Notes: generated from the sequence alone by a model not told the origin. A stretch of DNA of 8,042 nucleotides from Nitrospira bacterium HGW-Nitrospira-1 (GCA_002839535.1 PGYF01000086.1:1-8042), one strand, 5' to 3'. Shown: positions 1 through 6,275, counted from the stretch's first letter. A program made the numbers and translations.

Positions 1-33
1 TTAGGAAGCAATTCATTAAAAGGGGCTGATTAG
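1..33 (+). CDS. possible C-terminal tail of a truncated upstream gene (IstB-like?)
   Basis: Frame 1 from the window edge reads LGSNSLKGAD and then a TAG stop at 31-33. Only ten codons are visible, so identity cannot be established. The stop lies nine bases before the tandem repeats at 42-89, which look like an IS21-family end. In that family the istB ATPase gene ends close to the right-hand terminal repeats, so an istB tail is the simplest reading. A chance open frame is equally possible. Confidence 0.2.
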   Translation, partial: LGSNSLKGAD

Positions 34-41
34 GTAAAATG

Positions 42-89
42 AAAAGCGGACATTTCTAAATTGGTAAAAAGCGGACATTTCTAAATTGG
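42..89. repeat. tandem direct repeat, 2 x 23 bp, IS21-family-end-like
   Basis: Two identical 23-base copies lie at 42-64 and 67-89, separated by two bases (period 25). Each begins AAAAGCGGACATTTCTAAAT and ends TGG. Multiple short direct repeats containing GCGGACATTTCT are, from memory, a hallmark of IS21-family (IstA/IstB) termini, where they bind transposase. I infer that this is the end of such an element, or a remnant of one, lying just upstream of the rhodanese gene. No transposase gene is visible within the window. Confidence 0.5.
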
Positions 90-100
90 CGTAACATTTG

Positions 101-119
101 TTGTCATTTTTTTTGACAA
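101..119. promoter_or_regulatory. inverted repeat TTGTCA-N7-TGACAA, operator-like
   Basis: TTGTCA (101-106) and TGACAA (114-119) form a perfect 6-bp inverted repeat around seven T residues. The right arm overlaps the TTGACA that can serve as a -35 element. This could be an operator for a dimeric regulator or part of the insertion-sequence terminus. The sequence does not distinguish the two. Confidence 0.35.
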
Positions 120-140
120 ATAAATCAGGCATCGAATAAA
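113..140 (+). promoter_or_regulatory. candidate sigma70 promoter of the rhodanese gene
   Basis: A perfect TTGACA lies at 113-118, followed after 16 bases by AATAAA (135-140), which matches TATAAT at four of six positions. The -35 is strong and the -10 weak. A second AT-rich hexamer, TATATT, lies at 148-153. The start codon is at 180. Confidence 0.4.
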
Positions 141-179
141 CTTAACTTATATTTATAACTTTAAACAGGAGGTATAGTT

Positions 180-1535
180 ATGAGCAAGAGATTATTCATT
201 TTCTGTCTTATTACTGTCTTTGCCGTCGTTACCGCAGTGACAGGGACAGCAGGACTGTCCCACGCAGGAAAACCCACCGTAGCTCCAATGTGCAAGCAGT
301 GCCATCAGGCGCAGGACAAGGTCATCAGAGGCAACTTTGTTTCTATTACTGAAAGCTTTAAGACCATGCAGGTTGCGGTAGGCAGTCTTGTATGGGTCGT
401 CAAATACGGCGATGACCTCAAGCTGACAGGCGCAGCCAAGCTTGCAGCGATTCCCAAAGACAAAGAGGTAGCCCTCACCTACACTGGCGAGGAAAAGACG
501 CCTTATGCAGTAAGTTTATCAGTAAAGCCGCCGGCAAAAATCCCGGCTGAAAAACTCATGAAGCTTGATGACATGAAGAAGCTCGTTGACATGGGGCCGG
601 AAAAAGGCAGGTACCTGCTTTTTGACTCAAGGCCTGCTCCGAAATACAACGAGGGGCATATCCCCACTGCTATCTCATTTCCGCAGCCGGCATTTGATAA
701 AGTAAAGGACAAGGTTCTGCCGAAGGAAAAAGACAAGCTCCTCATCTTCTATTGCGGCGGGGTAACCTGCAGAATGAGCCCTGATGCTGCCCGTCGGACA
801 GAAGCGCTCGGCTATACCAATACAAAAATATTTCTTGACGGAATGCCGGCATGGAAAAAATCAGGCAATTTGGTAGTTTCTGCAACAGCAGGACTCAAAG
901 ACTTCATCGAAAAAGATATCGCGCATGTGCTTGTAGACCTGAGGAATGCAAAGGCTGCAAAAAAAGGGTTCATAAAGGGCGCTGTCTCAATGCCTGCAAA
1001 AGACCTGGCCGCGGCAAAAGACAAGTTCCCTGCCGACAAATCAGCCCCGATAATCCTCTATTCTGACAAGGAAGATGCAGCCGCTTATACGACTGTAAGC
1101 AGCTGGGGCTACAAGAATACCTCTGTGCTGAGCGGCGGAATAGCTGTATGGAAGAAGGCCGGCGGCAAGCTCGCAAAGGGCAAACTGACCACGACCATCT
1201 CTTATGTGCCGAAGCCGAGGCCAGGAGAGATATCAATAGAGGAGTTCAAGGCACTGGCCTCGATCAGCGCCCCGGACAAGATCATCCTCGATGTCAGGGA
1301 CAACGACCAGGCGATGAACGGGATGCTTAAGGGCGCTATAAACATACCGGCAGGAGAGATAAAAGACAGGCTGAAGGAACTTCCGAAAGACAAGGAGATC
1401 ATCACCCACTGCAACACCGGCGTCATGGCTGAGTCAGCCTATGATGACCTGAAGGAAGCAGGCTACAAGGTGAGGTTCCTCAATGCGATTATCCAGATTG
1501 ACAAGGACGGGAAGCACGAGATAACAAAGAAGTAG
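180..1535 (+). CDS. exported c-type-heme-motif protein with three rhodanese domains
   Basis: Predicted 451-residue periplasmic protein. Residues 1-29 are a signal peptide (basic start, hydrophobic core, SHA cleavage site). A single heme-c motif CKQCH lies at 38-42, just after the predicted mature N-terminus. Residues about 45-118 look like a small beta-rich module. Three rhodanese-like domains follow at about 123-232, 235-332 and 348-445, recognisable from DSR (149-151), DLR (253-255) and DVR (371-373), each followed by a G-x-I/x-x-A motif. Domain 1 keeps the loop cysteine (C192, CGGVTCR) and domain 3 keeps C411 (CNTGVMA). Domain 2 has SDKED there and so no cysteine. Rhodaneses transfer or bind sulfane sulfur, so a role in periplasmic sulfur handling coupled to electron transfer is inference. 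The start is well supported: AGGAGG at 167-172, seven bases before ATG. The gene is single and ends at its own terminator. Confidence 0.88.
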   Translation: MSKRLFIFCLITVFAVVTAVTGTAGLSHAGKPTVAPMCKQCHQAQDKVIRGNFVSITESFKTMQVAVGSLVWVVKYGDDLKLTGAAKLAAIPKDKEVALTYTGEEKTPYAVSLSVKPPAKIPAEKLMKLDDMKKLVDMGPEKGRYLLFDSRPAPKYNEGHIPTAISFPQPAFDKVKDKVLPKEKDKLLIFYCGGVTCRMSPDAARRTEALGYTNTKIFLDGMPAWKKSGNLVVSATAGLKDFIEKDIAHVLVDLRNAKAAKKGFIKGAVSMPAKDLAAAKDKFPADKSAPIILYSDKEDAAAYTTVSSWGYKNTSVLSGGIAVWKKAGGKLAKGKLTTTISYVPKPRPGEISIEEFKALASISAPDKIILDVRDNDQAMNGMLKGAINIPAGEIKDRLKELPKDKEIITHCNTGVMAESAYDDLKEAGYKVRFLNAIIQIDKDGKHEITKK

Positions 1536-1562
1536 CAGAAAAGCCATAGACAATTAACAGGA

Positions 1563-1590
1563 GGGCGGATGACGTTATCTGCCCTTTTTT
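1563..1590 (+). terminator. rho-independent terminator of the rhodanese gene
   Basis: GGGCGGAT (1563-1570) pairs with ATCTGCCC (1577-1584) as an 8-bp stem with one G-U pair and a six-base loop, followed directly by TTTTTT (1585-1590). It starts 28 bases after the rhodanese stop codon and 35 bases before the next start codon, so it separates the two genes into different transcripts. Confidence 0.9.
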
Positions 1591-1624
1591 CAATAAGACA
1601 AAAGACGTTAAGCGGCCCAATCCA

Positions 1625-2194
1625 ATGATAACTAAAAAAGACCGATGCGCCGGCAACAAACACAAACCAGCCCTCATCTGGATCACTGGGCTTTCGGCGT
1701 CAGGGAAGTCGTCCGTTGCAATCGAGCTTGAGCGCAGACTGCTTCAAAAACAGATAAAGACCTTTGTGCTCGACGGGGATAATGTGCGGCACGGGCTGAA
1801 CAAGAACCTGGGCTTTAGCCCCAGCGACAGAAAAGAAAACCTCCGGCGTGTGGGCGAGGTGGCAAAGCTTCTGGTCAATGCTGGGATACTCACGATAGCA
1901 GCATTCATATCTCCCTATGCCTCGGACCGTGAGGCGATCAGAGAGCTCTTTAGCGCAGAGGGCAAGGCGTTCATCGAAGTTTATCTGAAATGCGACCTGG
2001 CGGTATGCGAATCAAGGGACCCCAAAGGATTGTATAAAAAGGCCAGGAGAGGCGAGATCCCTGACTTCACCGGCATTTCACAGCCCTACGAAACTCCAGC
2101 AAACCCCGAGATTGTAATCGAGACCGACAGATTGAGCATCGAAGAAAGCGTCAACGCCATAATCACGTATCTTACAGAAAAAAAGATCATATAA
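1625..2194 (+). CDS. cysC: adenylyl-sulfate (APS) kinase
   Basis: Cytoplasmic kinase of 189 residues that phosphorylates adenosine 5'-phosphosulfate with ATP to give PAPS, used in sulfate assimilation or sulfonation. Family signatures are visible in order: P-loop GLSASGKSS (22-30, with Ala where Gly is usual), LDGDNVRHGLN (49-59), the ISPY segment (95-98) whose serine corresponds to the phospho-acceptor position in characterised enzymes, and DFTGISQPYE (147-156, close to the usual FTGIDSPYE). The length is normal for a stand-alone enzyme. No sulfurylase (cysD/cysN or sat) or PAPS reductase is adjacent, so its partners must be elsewhere. ATG 1625 is the only start that keeps the whole domain, and no in-frame alternative lies upstream before the terminator. 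No clear Shine-Dalgarno sequence precedes it, which suggests weak initiation. The product call is firm. Confidence 0.93.
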   Translation: MITKKDRCAGNKHKPALIWITGLSASGKSSVAIELERRLLQKQIKTFVLDGDNVRHGLNKNLGFSPSDRKENLRRVGEVAKLLVNAGILTIAAFISPYASDREAIRELFSAEGKAFIEVYLKCDLAVCESRDPKGLYKKARRGEIPDFTGISQPYETPANPEIVIETDRLSIEESVNAIITYLTEKKII

Positions 2195-2195
2195 G

Positions 2196-2234
2196 AAAAA
2201 CCTCCTGACCTACTGGTTCATCGTCAGGCAGAGG
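2196..2234 (-). terminator. minus-strand terminator, likely for typA
   Basis: Read on the minus strand, CCTGAC and GTCAGG (plus positions 2223-2228 and 2204-2209) form a 6-bp stem with a 13-base loop. Three more pairs (CCT with AGG) are possible across a bulge, and TTTTT (2200-2196) follows. On the plus strand the hairpin is preceded by A residues and has no T tract, so it points to typA. It lies about 230 bases beyond the typA stop codon, on the far side of the inverted-repeat element. Confidence 0.55.
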
Positions 2235-2277
2235 AAGGTCTGAAATTACTTTACAGTTGCAAAAAAATATTAGGACA

Positions 2278-2444
2278 GCAAGCAGGCAGTTCAGAAAAAG
2301 GGCTTGCCTGCGACACCTTCAAGCACTCTGCCCTGGTCAGCCAGACGCCTACAGAAATTCACTCTGTGTGAGATTTGCATAGGGCTGCATCATAAATATC
2401 TTCCTGTCGTCATTGCAATGCCTTTTTCTGAACTGTCTGCTTGC
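2278..2444. mobile_element. MITE-like 167-bp element with 24-bp terminal inverted repeats
   Basis: The left arm at 2278-2301 (GCAAGCAGGCAGTTCAGAAA and four more bases) and the right arm at 2421-2444 are reverse complements at 23 of 24 positions. They enclose about 119 bases with no credible gene. Pairing resumes weakly just inside the arms (2304-2307 with 2415-2418), next to a perfect 10-base palindrome CATTGCAATG at 2411-2420. TTAGG occurs just outside each arm (2270-2274 and 2449-2453), a possible 5-bp target duplication, although it sits three and four bases from the arms. Size, inverted ends and position between convergent genes fit a miniature inverted-repeat element. A large RNA hairpin is the alternative. 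Confidence 0.5.
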
Positions 2445-2465
2445 GCTTTTAGGCAACGACTGAAA

Positions 2466-4283
2466 TTAGTCTTTGGGCTCCCTGTTCCGCGGCCTCTTGT
2501 TTGCCTCAAGCGCTTTCTTTCTGAGACGTATTGACTGGGGAGTCACCTCTACAAGCTCGTCCTCCTTGATAAATTCAATTGCCTGTTCGAGGCTCATCAT
2601 CCTCGGCGGGATAAGCTGGAGCGCATCGTCTGAGCCTGAAGCGCGCACATTCGTAAGTTTCTTCTCCTTTGTCACATTTACGTCTATATCGCTCTCCTTT
2701 GAATTCTCGCCTATGATCATTCCTTCGTAAACAGCAGTGTTCTCCCTGACAAAGAGCGTGCCGCGCGGCTGCAGGTGGAAGAGCGCATAGATCGTGCTCT
2801 TGCCGGTCCTGTCCGATACAATGGCGCCGGTTGAGCGTTTCGAGATCTGGCCCTGCCATGGTTCAAAGCCATCGAAGATATGATTCAGCAGTCCGGTGCC
2901 TCTCGTGTCAGTCAGGAACTGCGAACGAAACCCGATAAGCCCGCGCGCAGGTATCCGAAACTCAAGGCGCACCCTGCCGTGACCGTTGTTCTGCATCTTC
3001 TGCATTTTGCCCTTGCGCATGCCGACCTGCTGGGTGACCACACCTACATACTCTTCAGGCACATCAATGACAAGAAGCTCCATTGGCTCATGCAGTTTCC
3101 CATTGACCTGCTTCGTAATTGTCTCGGGCATAGAGACCGAAAGCTCATACCCTTCCCTCCTCATCATCTCAATAAGTATTGCAAGCTGAAGCTCGCCCCT
3201 GCCCATCACCTTGAAGGAGTCGGTGTTGGTAAAATCCACTTTTATCGAGACGTTGTACAGGAGTTCCTTTTCGAGCCGGTCCCTTAAGTTCCTTGACGTA
3301 ACATACTTGCCTTCTCTTCCGGCAAAAGGCGAGGTATTGACTGAAAAGAGCATTGATATCGTCGGCTCGTCGACCGTAATCCGTGGGAGCGGCCTGGGGT
3401 TTTCGACATTGGTTATGGTGTCCCCGATATTGATCCCCTCGATGCCTGCAAGGGCAACGATATCACCGACCGAGGCCTGCTTGAGATCAACCCTCTCAAG
3501 TCCCTGGAATCCGTAGAGGGAGGTGACCTTTGTCTTTATTGCCTCTCCGGCGCTGTTTACCATGACAACCCAGTCACCGACCTTTGTTGTGCCGGAGAAC
3601 ATCCGGCCGACAGCCAGCCTGCCTACATAGTCGTTATAGTCAATATTTGTAACCAGCAGCTGCAGAGGACCATTCGGGTCACCCTCCGGCGCCGGGATTG
3701 TTTTGAGGATCAGTTCGAAGAGCGCCCTGAAATCACCCGCTTCGTCCTCCATGGAAAGCCTTGCTGTGCCGAGCTTTGCGTTGGTATAGACGATGGGAAA
3801 GTCGAGTTGTTCCTCTGTTGCGTCGAGGTCAATGAAGAGGTCATAGACCTCGTTGAGGACCTCCTGGATCCTCGCATCAGGCCTGTCTATCTTATTGATG
3901 ACCAGGATAGGCGGAAGGCTCAGTTCAAGCGCCTTCTTCAGCACGAACCGGGTCTGGGGCAGCGGGCCCTCAGACGCGTCAACGAGCAGGAGCACGCCGT
4001 CGACCATCTTTAGTGTCCTCTCGACCTCTCCGCCGAAATCAGCGTGGCCCGGGGTATCAATAATGTTTATCTTTGTCCCCAGATATTCCACCGCAGTGTT
4101 CTTCGCCATGATGGTGATGCCGCGTTCCCGTTCGAGGTCGATGTTGTCCATCATCCTCTCCTGCACCTTCTCGTTCGAGCGGAACAGGCCGGACTGGTTG
4201 AGCATCCCGTCGACAAGGGTTGTCTTGCCATGGTCAACATGGGCGATAATAGCTATATTTCTTAAATGTTCGTGTTTCACCAT
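2466..4283 (-). CDS. typA: ribosome-associated translational GTPase TypA/BipA
   Basis: Cytoplasmic elongation-factor-like GTPase of 605 residues that binds the ribosome and acts in stress and low-temperature adaptation and 50S assembly in studied bacteria. GTPase motifs are intact: G1 AHVDHGKTT (14-22), G2 ERGIT (53-57), G3 DTPGH (76-80), G4 NKID (130-133). EF-G-like domains and the TypA-specific C-terminal domain follow (RGLIGFRSQFLTDTRGTG and VRENTAVYEGMIIGE segments). The length is typical. The open frame extends 63 codons further upstream to 4472, but that part is low-complexity repeat translation and is not in the family. AGAGG (4286-4290 on the plus strand) lies two bases before ATG 4283 and five before GTG 4280, so either codon could initiate. 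It converges with cysC and is divergent from the transporter operon. Confidence 0.96.
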   Translation of the reverse strand: MVKHEHLRNIAIIAHVDHGKTTLVDGMLNQSGLFRSNEKVQERMMDNIDLERERGITIMAKNTAVEYLGTKINIIDTPGHADFGGEVERTLKMVDGVLLLVDASEGPLPQTRFVLKKALELSLPPILVINKIDRPDARIQEVLNEVYDLFIDLDATEEQLDFPIVYTNAKLGTARLSMEDEAGDFRALFELILKTIPAPEGDPNGPLQLLVTNIDYNDYVGRLAVGRMFSGTTKVGDWVVMVNSAGEAIKTKVTSLYGFQGLERVDLKQASVGDIVALAGIEGINIGDTITNVENPRPLPRITVDEPTISMLFSVNTSPFAGREGKYVTSRNLRDRLEKELLYNVSIKVDFTNTDSFKVMGRGELQLAILIEMMRREGYELSVSMPETITKQVNGKLHEPMELLVIDVPEEYVGVVTQQVGMRKGKMQKMQNNGHGRVRLEFRIPARGLIGFRSQFLTDTRGTGLLNHIFDGFEPWQGQISKRSTGAIVSDRTGKSTIYALFHLQPRGTLFVRENTAVYEGMIIGENSKESDIDVNVTKEKKLTNVRASGSDDALQLIPPRMMSLEQAIEFIKEDELVEVTPQSIRLRKKALEANKRPRNREPKD

Positions 4284-4334
4284 AACCTCTTTTTTGTGAT
4301 TATTAAAAAGCTCCTGACAGATCCAAATGGCTGG

Positions 4335-4363
4335 AGTATCGCATAATACGGAGTCGCATTCAA
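4335..4363 (-). promoter_or_regulatory. candidate typA promoter
   Basis: On the minus strand TTGAAT (4363-4358) is followed after 17 bases by GATACT (4340-4335). Both match the sigma70 hexamers at four of six positions or slightly better. It would give a leader of about 45 bases before typA. It overlaps repeat-rich sequence, so this is tentative. Confidence 0.3.
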
Positions 4364-4365
4364 AC

Positions 4366-4448
4366 GCTAACTGCGTTGGCTTCGTCGTCAGCTCCTCAAC
4401 ATACCAAACAGTATGCCTTCGTCGCTTCCTCCTTGCCGCCTTGTTATC
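4366..4448. repeat. structured extragenic repeat flanked by CTAAC and GTTAT
   Basis: The segment is centred on a CATAC-caaaca-GTATG hairpin. Two similar half-sites flank it: TTCGTCGTCAGCTCCTCA and TTCGTCGCTTCCTCCTTG. Its ends read CTAAC on the left and GTTAT on the right, which is the layout of an integron attC site. However, the outer arms pair poorly and the core boxes deviate from RYYYAAC/GTTRRRY. From memory, similar GTCGTC/GCTCCTC extragenic repeats are scattered through environmental proteobacterial-type genomes. A dispersed intergenic repeat is the safest name. Confidence 0.4.
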
Positions 4449-4517
4449 ATCCTCTTCTGCTATAAATTGCAAATTACGGCCTGAATCTACTCGTCAAAGA
4501 CCATATTATTGTTTCCG

Positions 4518-4616
4518 ATGAATCAAAAAATATATCTGCTCTGTTTAATGCCAGCGGTTTTACTCCTGATATTGTCGGCTCACACCCAAAAAAATCTTTA
4601 TACGCCCGCACTCTAA
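4518..4616 (+). CDS. possible 32-residue leader-like peptide, unknown
   Basis: A 32-codon frame begins MNQKIYLLCLMPAVLLLILS and continues for twelve polar residues to a TAA stop at 4614-4616. It has the shape of a signal peptide: two charged or polar residues, a long Leu-rich core, then polar sequence. No convincing Shine-Dalgarno sequence precedes ATG 4518. The stop lies 31 bases before the attC-like site starting at 4648, which is where a cassette gene would end. It may be a real small membrane peptide, the broken start of an exported protein, or chance. It lies in the 4284-4818 gap, which otherwise has no gene. Confidence 0.2.
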   Translation: MNQKIYLLCLMPAVLLLILSAHTQKNLYTPAL

Positions 4617-4647
4617 TTACAAGTGGCACAGTTTATAGGGTAGAGGT

Positions 4648-4714
4648 CCCTAACAAGGCGCTTCACCTGACCGCTATTCCGCTGCGCTTTCCGTTTATTT
4701 AATAACTGTTATGC
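4648..4714 (+). other. degenerate integron attC-like site
   Basis: CCCTAACAAGGCGCTTCACC and the following TGACCGCTATTCCGCTGCGC closely resemble the left half of a common environmental attC type (R'' box CTAAC, L'' box CACCTGAC). The segment ends with GTTATGC (4708-4714), a plausible R' core, and spans 67 bases. The expected right inner arm (GCGGCAGGTGA-like) complementary to CACCTGAC is missing. The site is therefore truncated or decayed and probably inactive. No integron integrase is in the window. Confidence 0.4.
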
Positions 4715-4730
4715 CCAGTAATACGCTGGC

Positions 4731-4759
4731 TTGAAAGGAAATATCGTTTGTTGTATCAT
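4731..4759 (+). promoter_or_regulatory. sigma70-type promoter of the transporter-USP operon
   Basis: TTGAAA (4731-4736) and TATCAT (4754-4759) each match the consensus hexamers at five of six positions, with an ideal 17-base spacer. The predicted leader is about 60 bases to the start at 4828. The promoter begins 16 bases after the end of the attC-like remnant. Confidence 0.6.
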
Positions 4760-4827
4760 TCTCTTACCCTCTTCTTGTTTAGACGCATGGTCATTCACAA
4801 AACCAATCAGGTTAAAGGATGGTGGAT

Positions 4828-6261
4828 ATGAGAAAGAAAAATCCCGGACTTGTTCTGATACTTCTTCCTGGTGTTTTTTTGCCCTCGTTTGCATACGCCG
4901 GAGGCGGAGCGCATCCCAATATGGGCGAGACTCTTCCCCTTTACAGCGTACTGCCATTTGTGGGCATGCTTTTGTCTATAGCCCTTTTTCCGCTTTTGGC
5001 CCCGAAGTTCTGGCATCACCACTTCGGCAAGGTCTCTGCGTTCTGGGCTGTTATGCTCGTTGTCCCGCTGTTGATGGCCTATAAAGGCACGGCAGTGTAC
5101 GAAATACTCCATATTGTATTGGCTGACTATGTGCCATTTATTATCCTGCTCGGCGCCCTTTATACTGTATCGGGCGGTATTCTGCTTAAAGGGACTTTAA
5201 GGGGCACGCCTGGAGTTAATACAGGCATACTTTTGATAGGGACTGTTCTGGCCTCATGGATGGGTACGACCGGAGCTGCCATGCTTCTGATAAGGCCGCT
5301 TCTCAAGGCCAATGCCCATCGTAAAAACCGGACATTCATGGTCGTGTTCTTCATCTTCCTTGTGGCTAATATCGGAGGCTCTCTCACCCCTCTCGGCGAT
5401 CCGCCTCTTTTTCTCGGCTTCCTGCGCGGCGTGCCCTTTTTCTGGACATTTAACCTGCTGCCTCACATGCTCATTGCAGCAAGCGTCCTGTTATTCCTCT
5501 ACTATTTTATGGACAGTTATTTTTACAAAAAAGAGGGGATTACGGCAGCCCCTGACGACGGCGCAAAGGAGCCGCTTAAACTCGAAGGTTCATATAACTT
5601 CATATTCCTCACTGGAATAATCGGCGCTGTCTTAATGAGCGGTATGGCAAAGTGGGGAGATATATCAATACTGGGAATTCACAGGGGCCTTCAGGACGTT
5701 GTGAGAGATGGTCTCTTAGCGCTGATAGCAGCGCTTTCCATGGCAGCAACTCCAAAAACGCTCAGGGAAGAGAATGCCTTTACCTGGTTTCCCATCAAAG
5801 AGGTTGCCATCCTGTTCATAGGCATTTTCCTCACCATGATACCGTGCCTTAAAATACTACAGGCAGGCACAAAAGGGGAATTAGCCCTTGTCATTTCAGC
5901 AGTAAGGGAGCCTGTGCATTACTTCTGGATAACAGGAGCACTTTCTTCTTTCCTTGATAATGCACCCACATATCTGACATTTCTAAGTACTGCTATGGGG
6001 AGCTTTTATCCGGGGATTCCGGAATATCAGGCAGTTGCCCTTTTAATAAAGGACAACCCCATTTATCTGTTGGCAATATCAGCAGGCGCGGTGTTCTTTG
6101 GGGCCGTTACCTATATCGGGAATGCGCCGAACTTTATGGTCCGCTCCATTGCCGAGGAAGCAGGAACGCCGATGCCCAGTTTTTTCGGTTACATGCTAAA
6201 GTATTCTCTGCCGATACTCGGGTCTGTTTTTGTGCTGATAACATTTATTTTCTTTATTTAA
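4828..6261 (+). CDS. NhaD/ArsB-superfamily sodium:proton antiporter-like transporter
   Basis: Inner-membrane ion transporter of 477 residues, of the kind annotated as sodium:proton antiporter or citrate-transporter-like (ion transporter superfamily). A cleavable-looking N-terminal segment ends at FAYA-GGG (about residue 24), as in NhaD proteins, followed by about eleven hydrophobic spans. Conserved membrane motifs are visible: TPLGDPP (187-193), FLDNAPTYLTF (375-385) and TYIGNAPN (428-435). These correspond to half-buried acidic and Asn/Pro transport segments in this family. Na+/H+ exchange is the best guess, but the substrate cannot be read from sequence. I chose ATG 4828 over ATG 4819 because AAAGGA (4814-4819) is eight bases from the former and overlaps the latter. 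It is the first gene of an operon with the universal stress protein, 14 bases downstream. Confidence 0.87.
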   Translation: MRKKNPGLVLILLPGVFLPSFAYAGGGAHPNMGETLPLYSVLPFVGMLLSIALFPLLAPKFWHHHFGKVSAFWAVMLVVPLLMAYKGTAVYEILHIVLADYVPFIILLGALYTVSGGILLKGTLRGTPGVNTGILLIGTVLASWMGTTGAAMLLIRPLLKANAHRKNRTFMVVFFIFLVANIGGSLTPLGDPPLFLGFLRGVPFFWTFNLLPHMLIAASVLLFLYYFMDSYFYKKEGITAAPDDGAKEPLKLEGSYNFIFLTGIIGAVLMSGMAKWGDISILGIHRGLQDVVRDGLLALIAALSMAATPKTLREENAFTWFPIKEVAILFIGIFLTMIPCLKILQAGTKGELALVISAVREPVHYFWITGALSSFLDNAPTYLTFLSTAMGSFYPGIPEYQAVALLIKDNPIYLLAISAGAVFFGAVTYIGNAPNFMVRSIAEEAGTPMPSFFGYMLKYSLPILGSVFVLITFIFFI

Positions 6262-6275
6262 GATAAGGAGACGCC

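Noticed and set aside
1..33. Reading the first ten codons (LGSNS...) as the end of a universal stress protein, because the gene at 6276-7169 has the same LGSNS and a shared TTAGGAAGCAA string
   Set aside because: Usp proteins continue about 15-20 residues past GSN with a beta strand, and here only five residues follow. An eleven-base match over 7 kb is not evidence of duplication.
503..745. Minus-strand frames inside the rhodanese gene (also at 812-1039, 970-1236 and 1202-1426)
   Set aside because: They lack ribosome-binding sites and recognisable domains and lie fully inside a well-supported gene on the other strand.
2304..2534. Plus-strand frame of 76 codons covering the inverted-repeat element
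   Set aside because: It runs through the right inverted-repeat arm and into the antisense of typA. It has no ribosome-binding site and no protein-like character.
4284..4472. 63-codon N-terminal extension of the typA reading frame
   Set aside because: The extension is translated repeat sequence with no relation to TypA. AGAGG just before 4283 and the normal 605-residue length place the start at 4283 or 4280.
4819..4827. Earlier ATG start for the NhaD-like transporter at 4819
   Set aside because: The Shine-Dalgarno AAAGGA overlaps this codon. It is correctly spaced for ATG 4828, which also gives a cleaner signal-peptide start.
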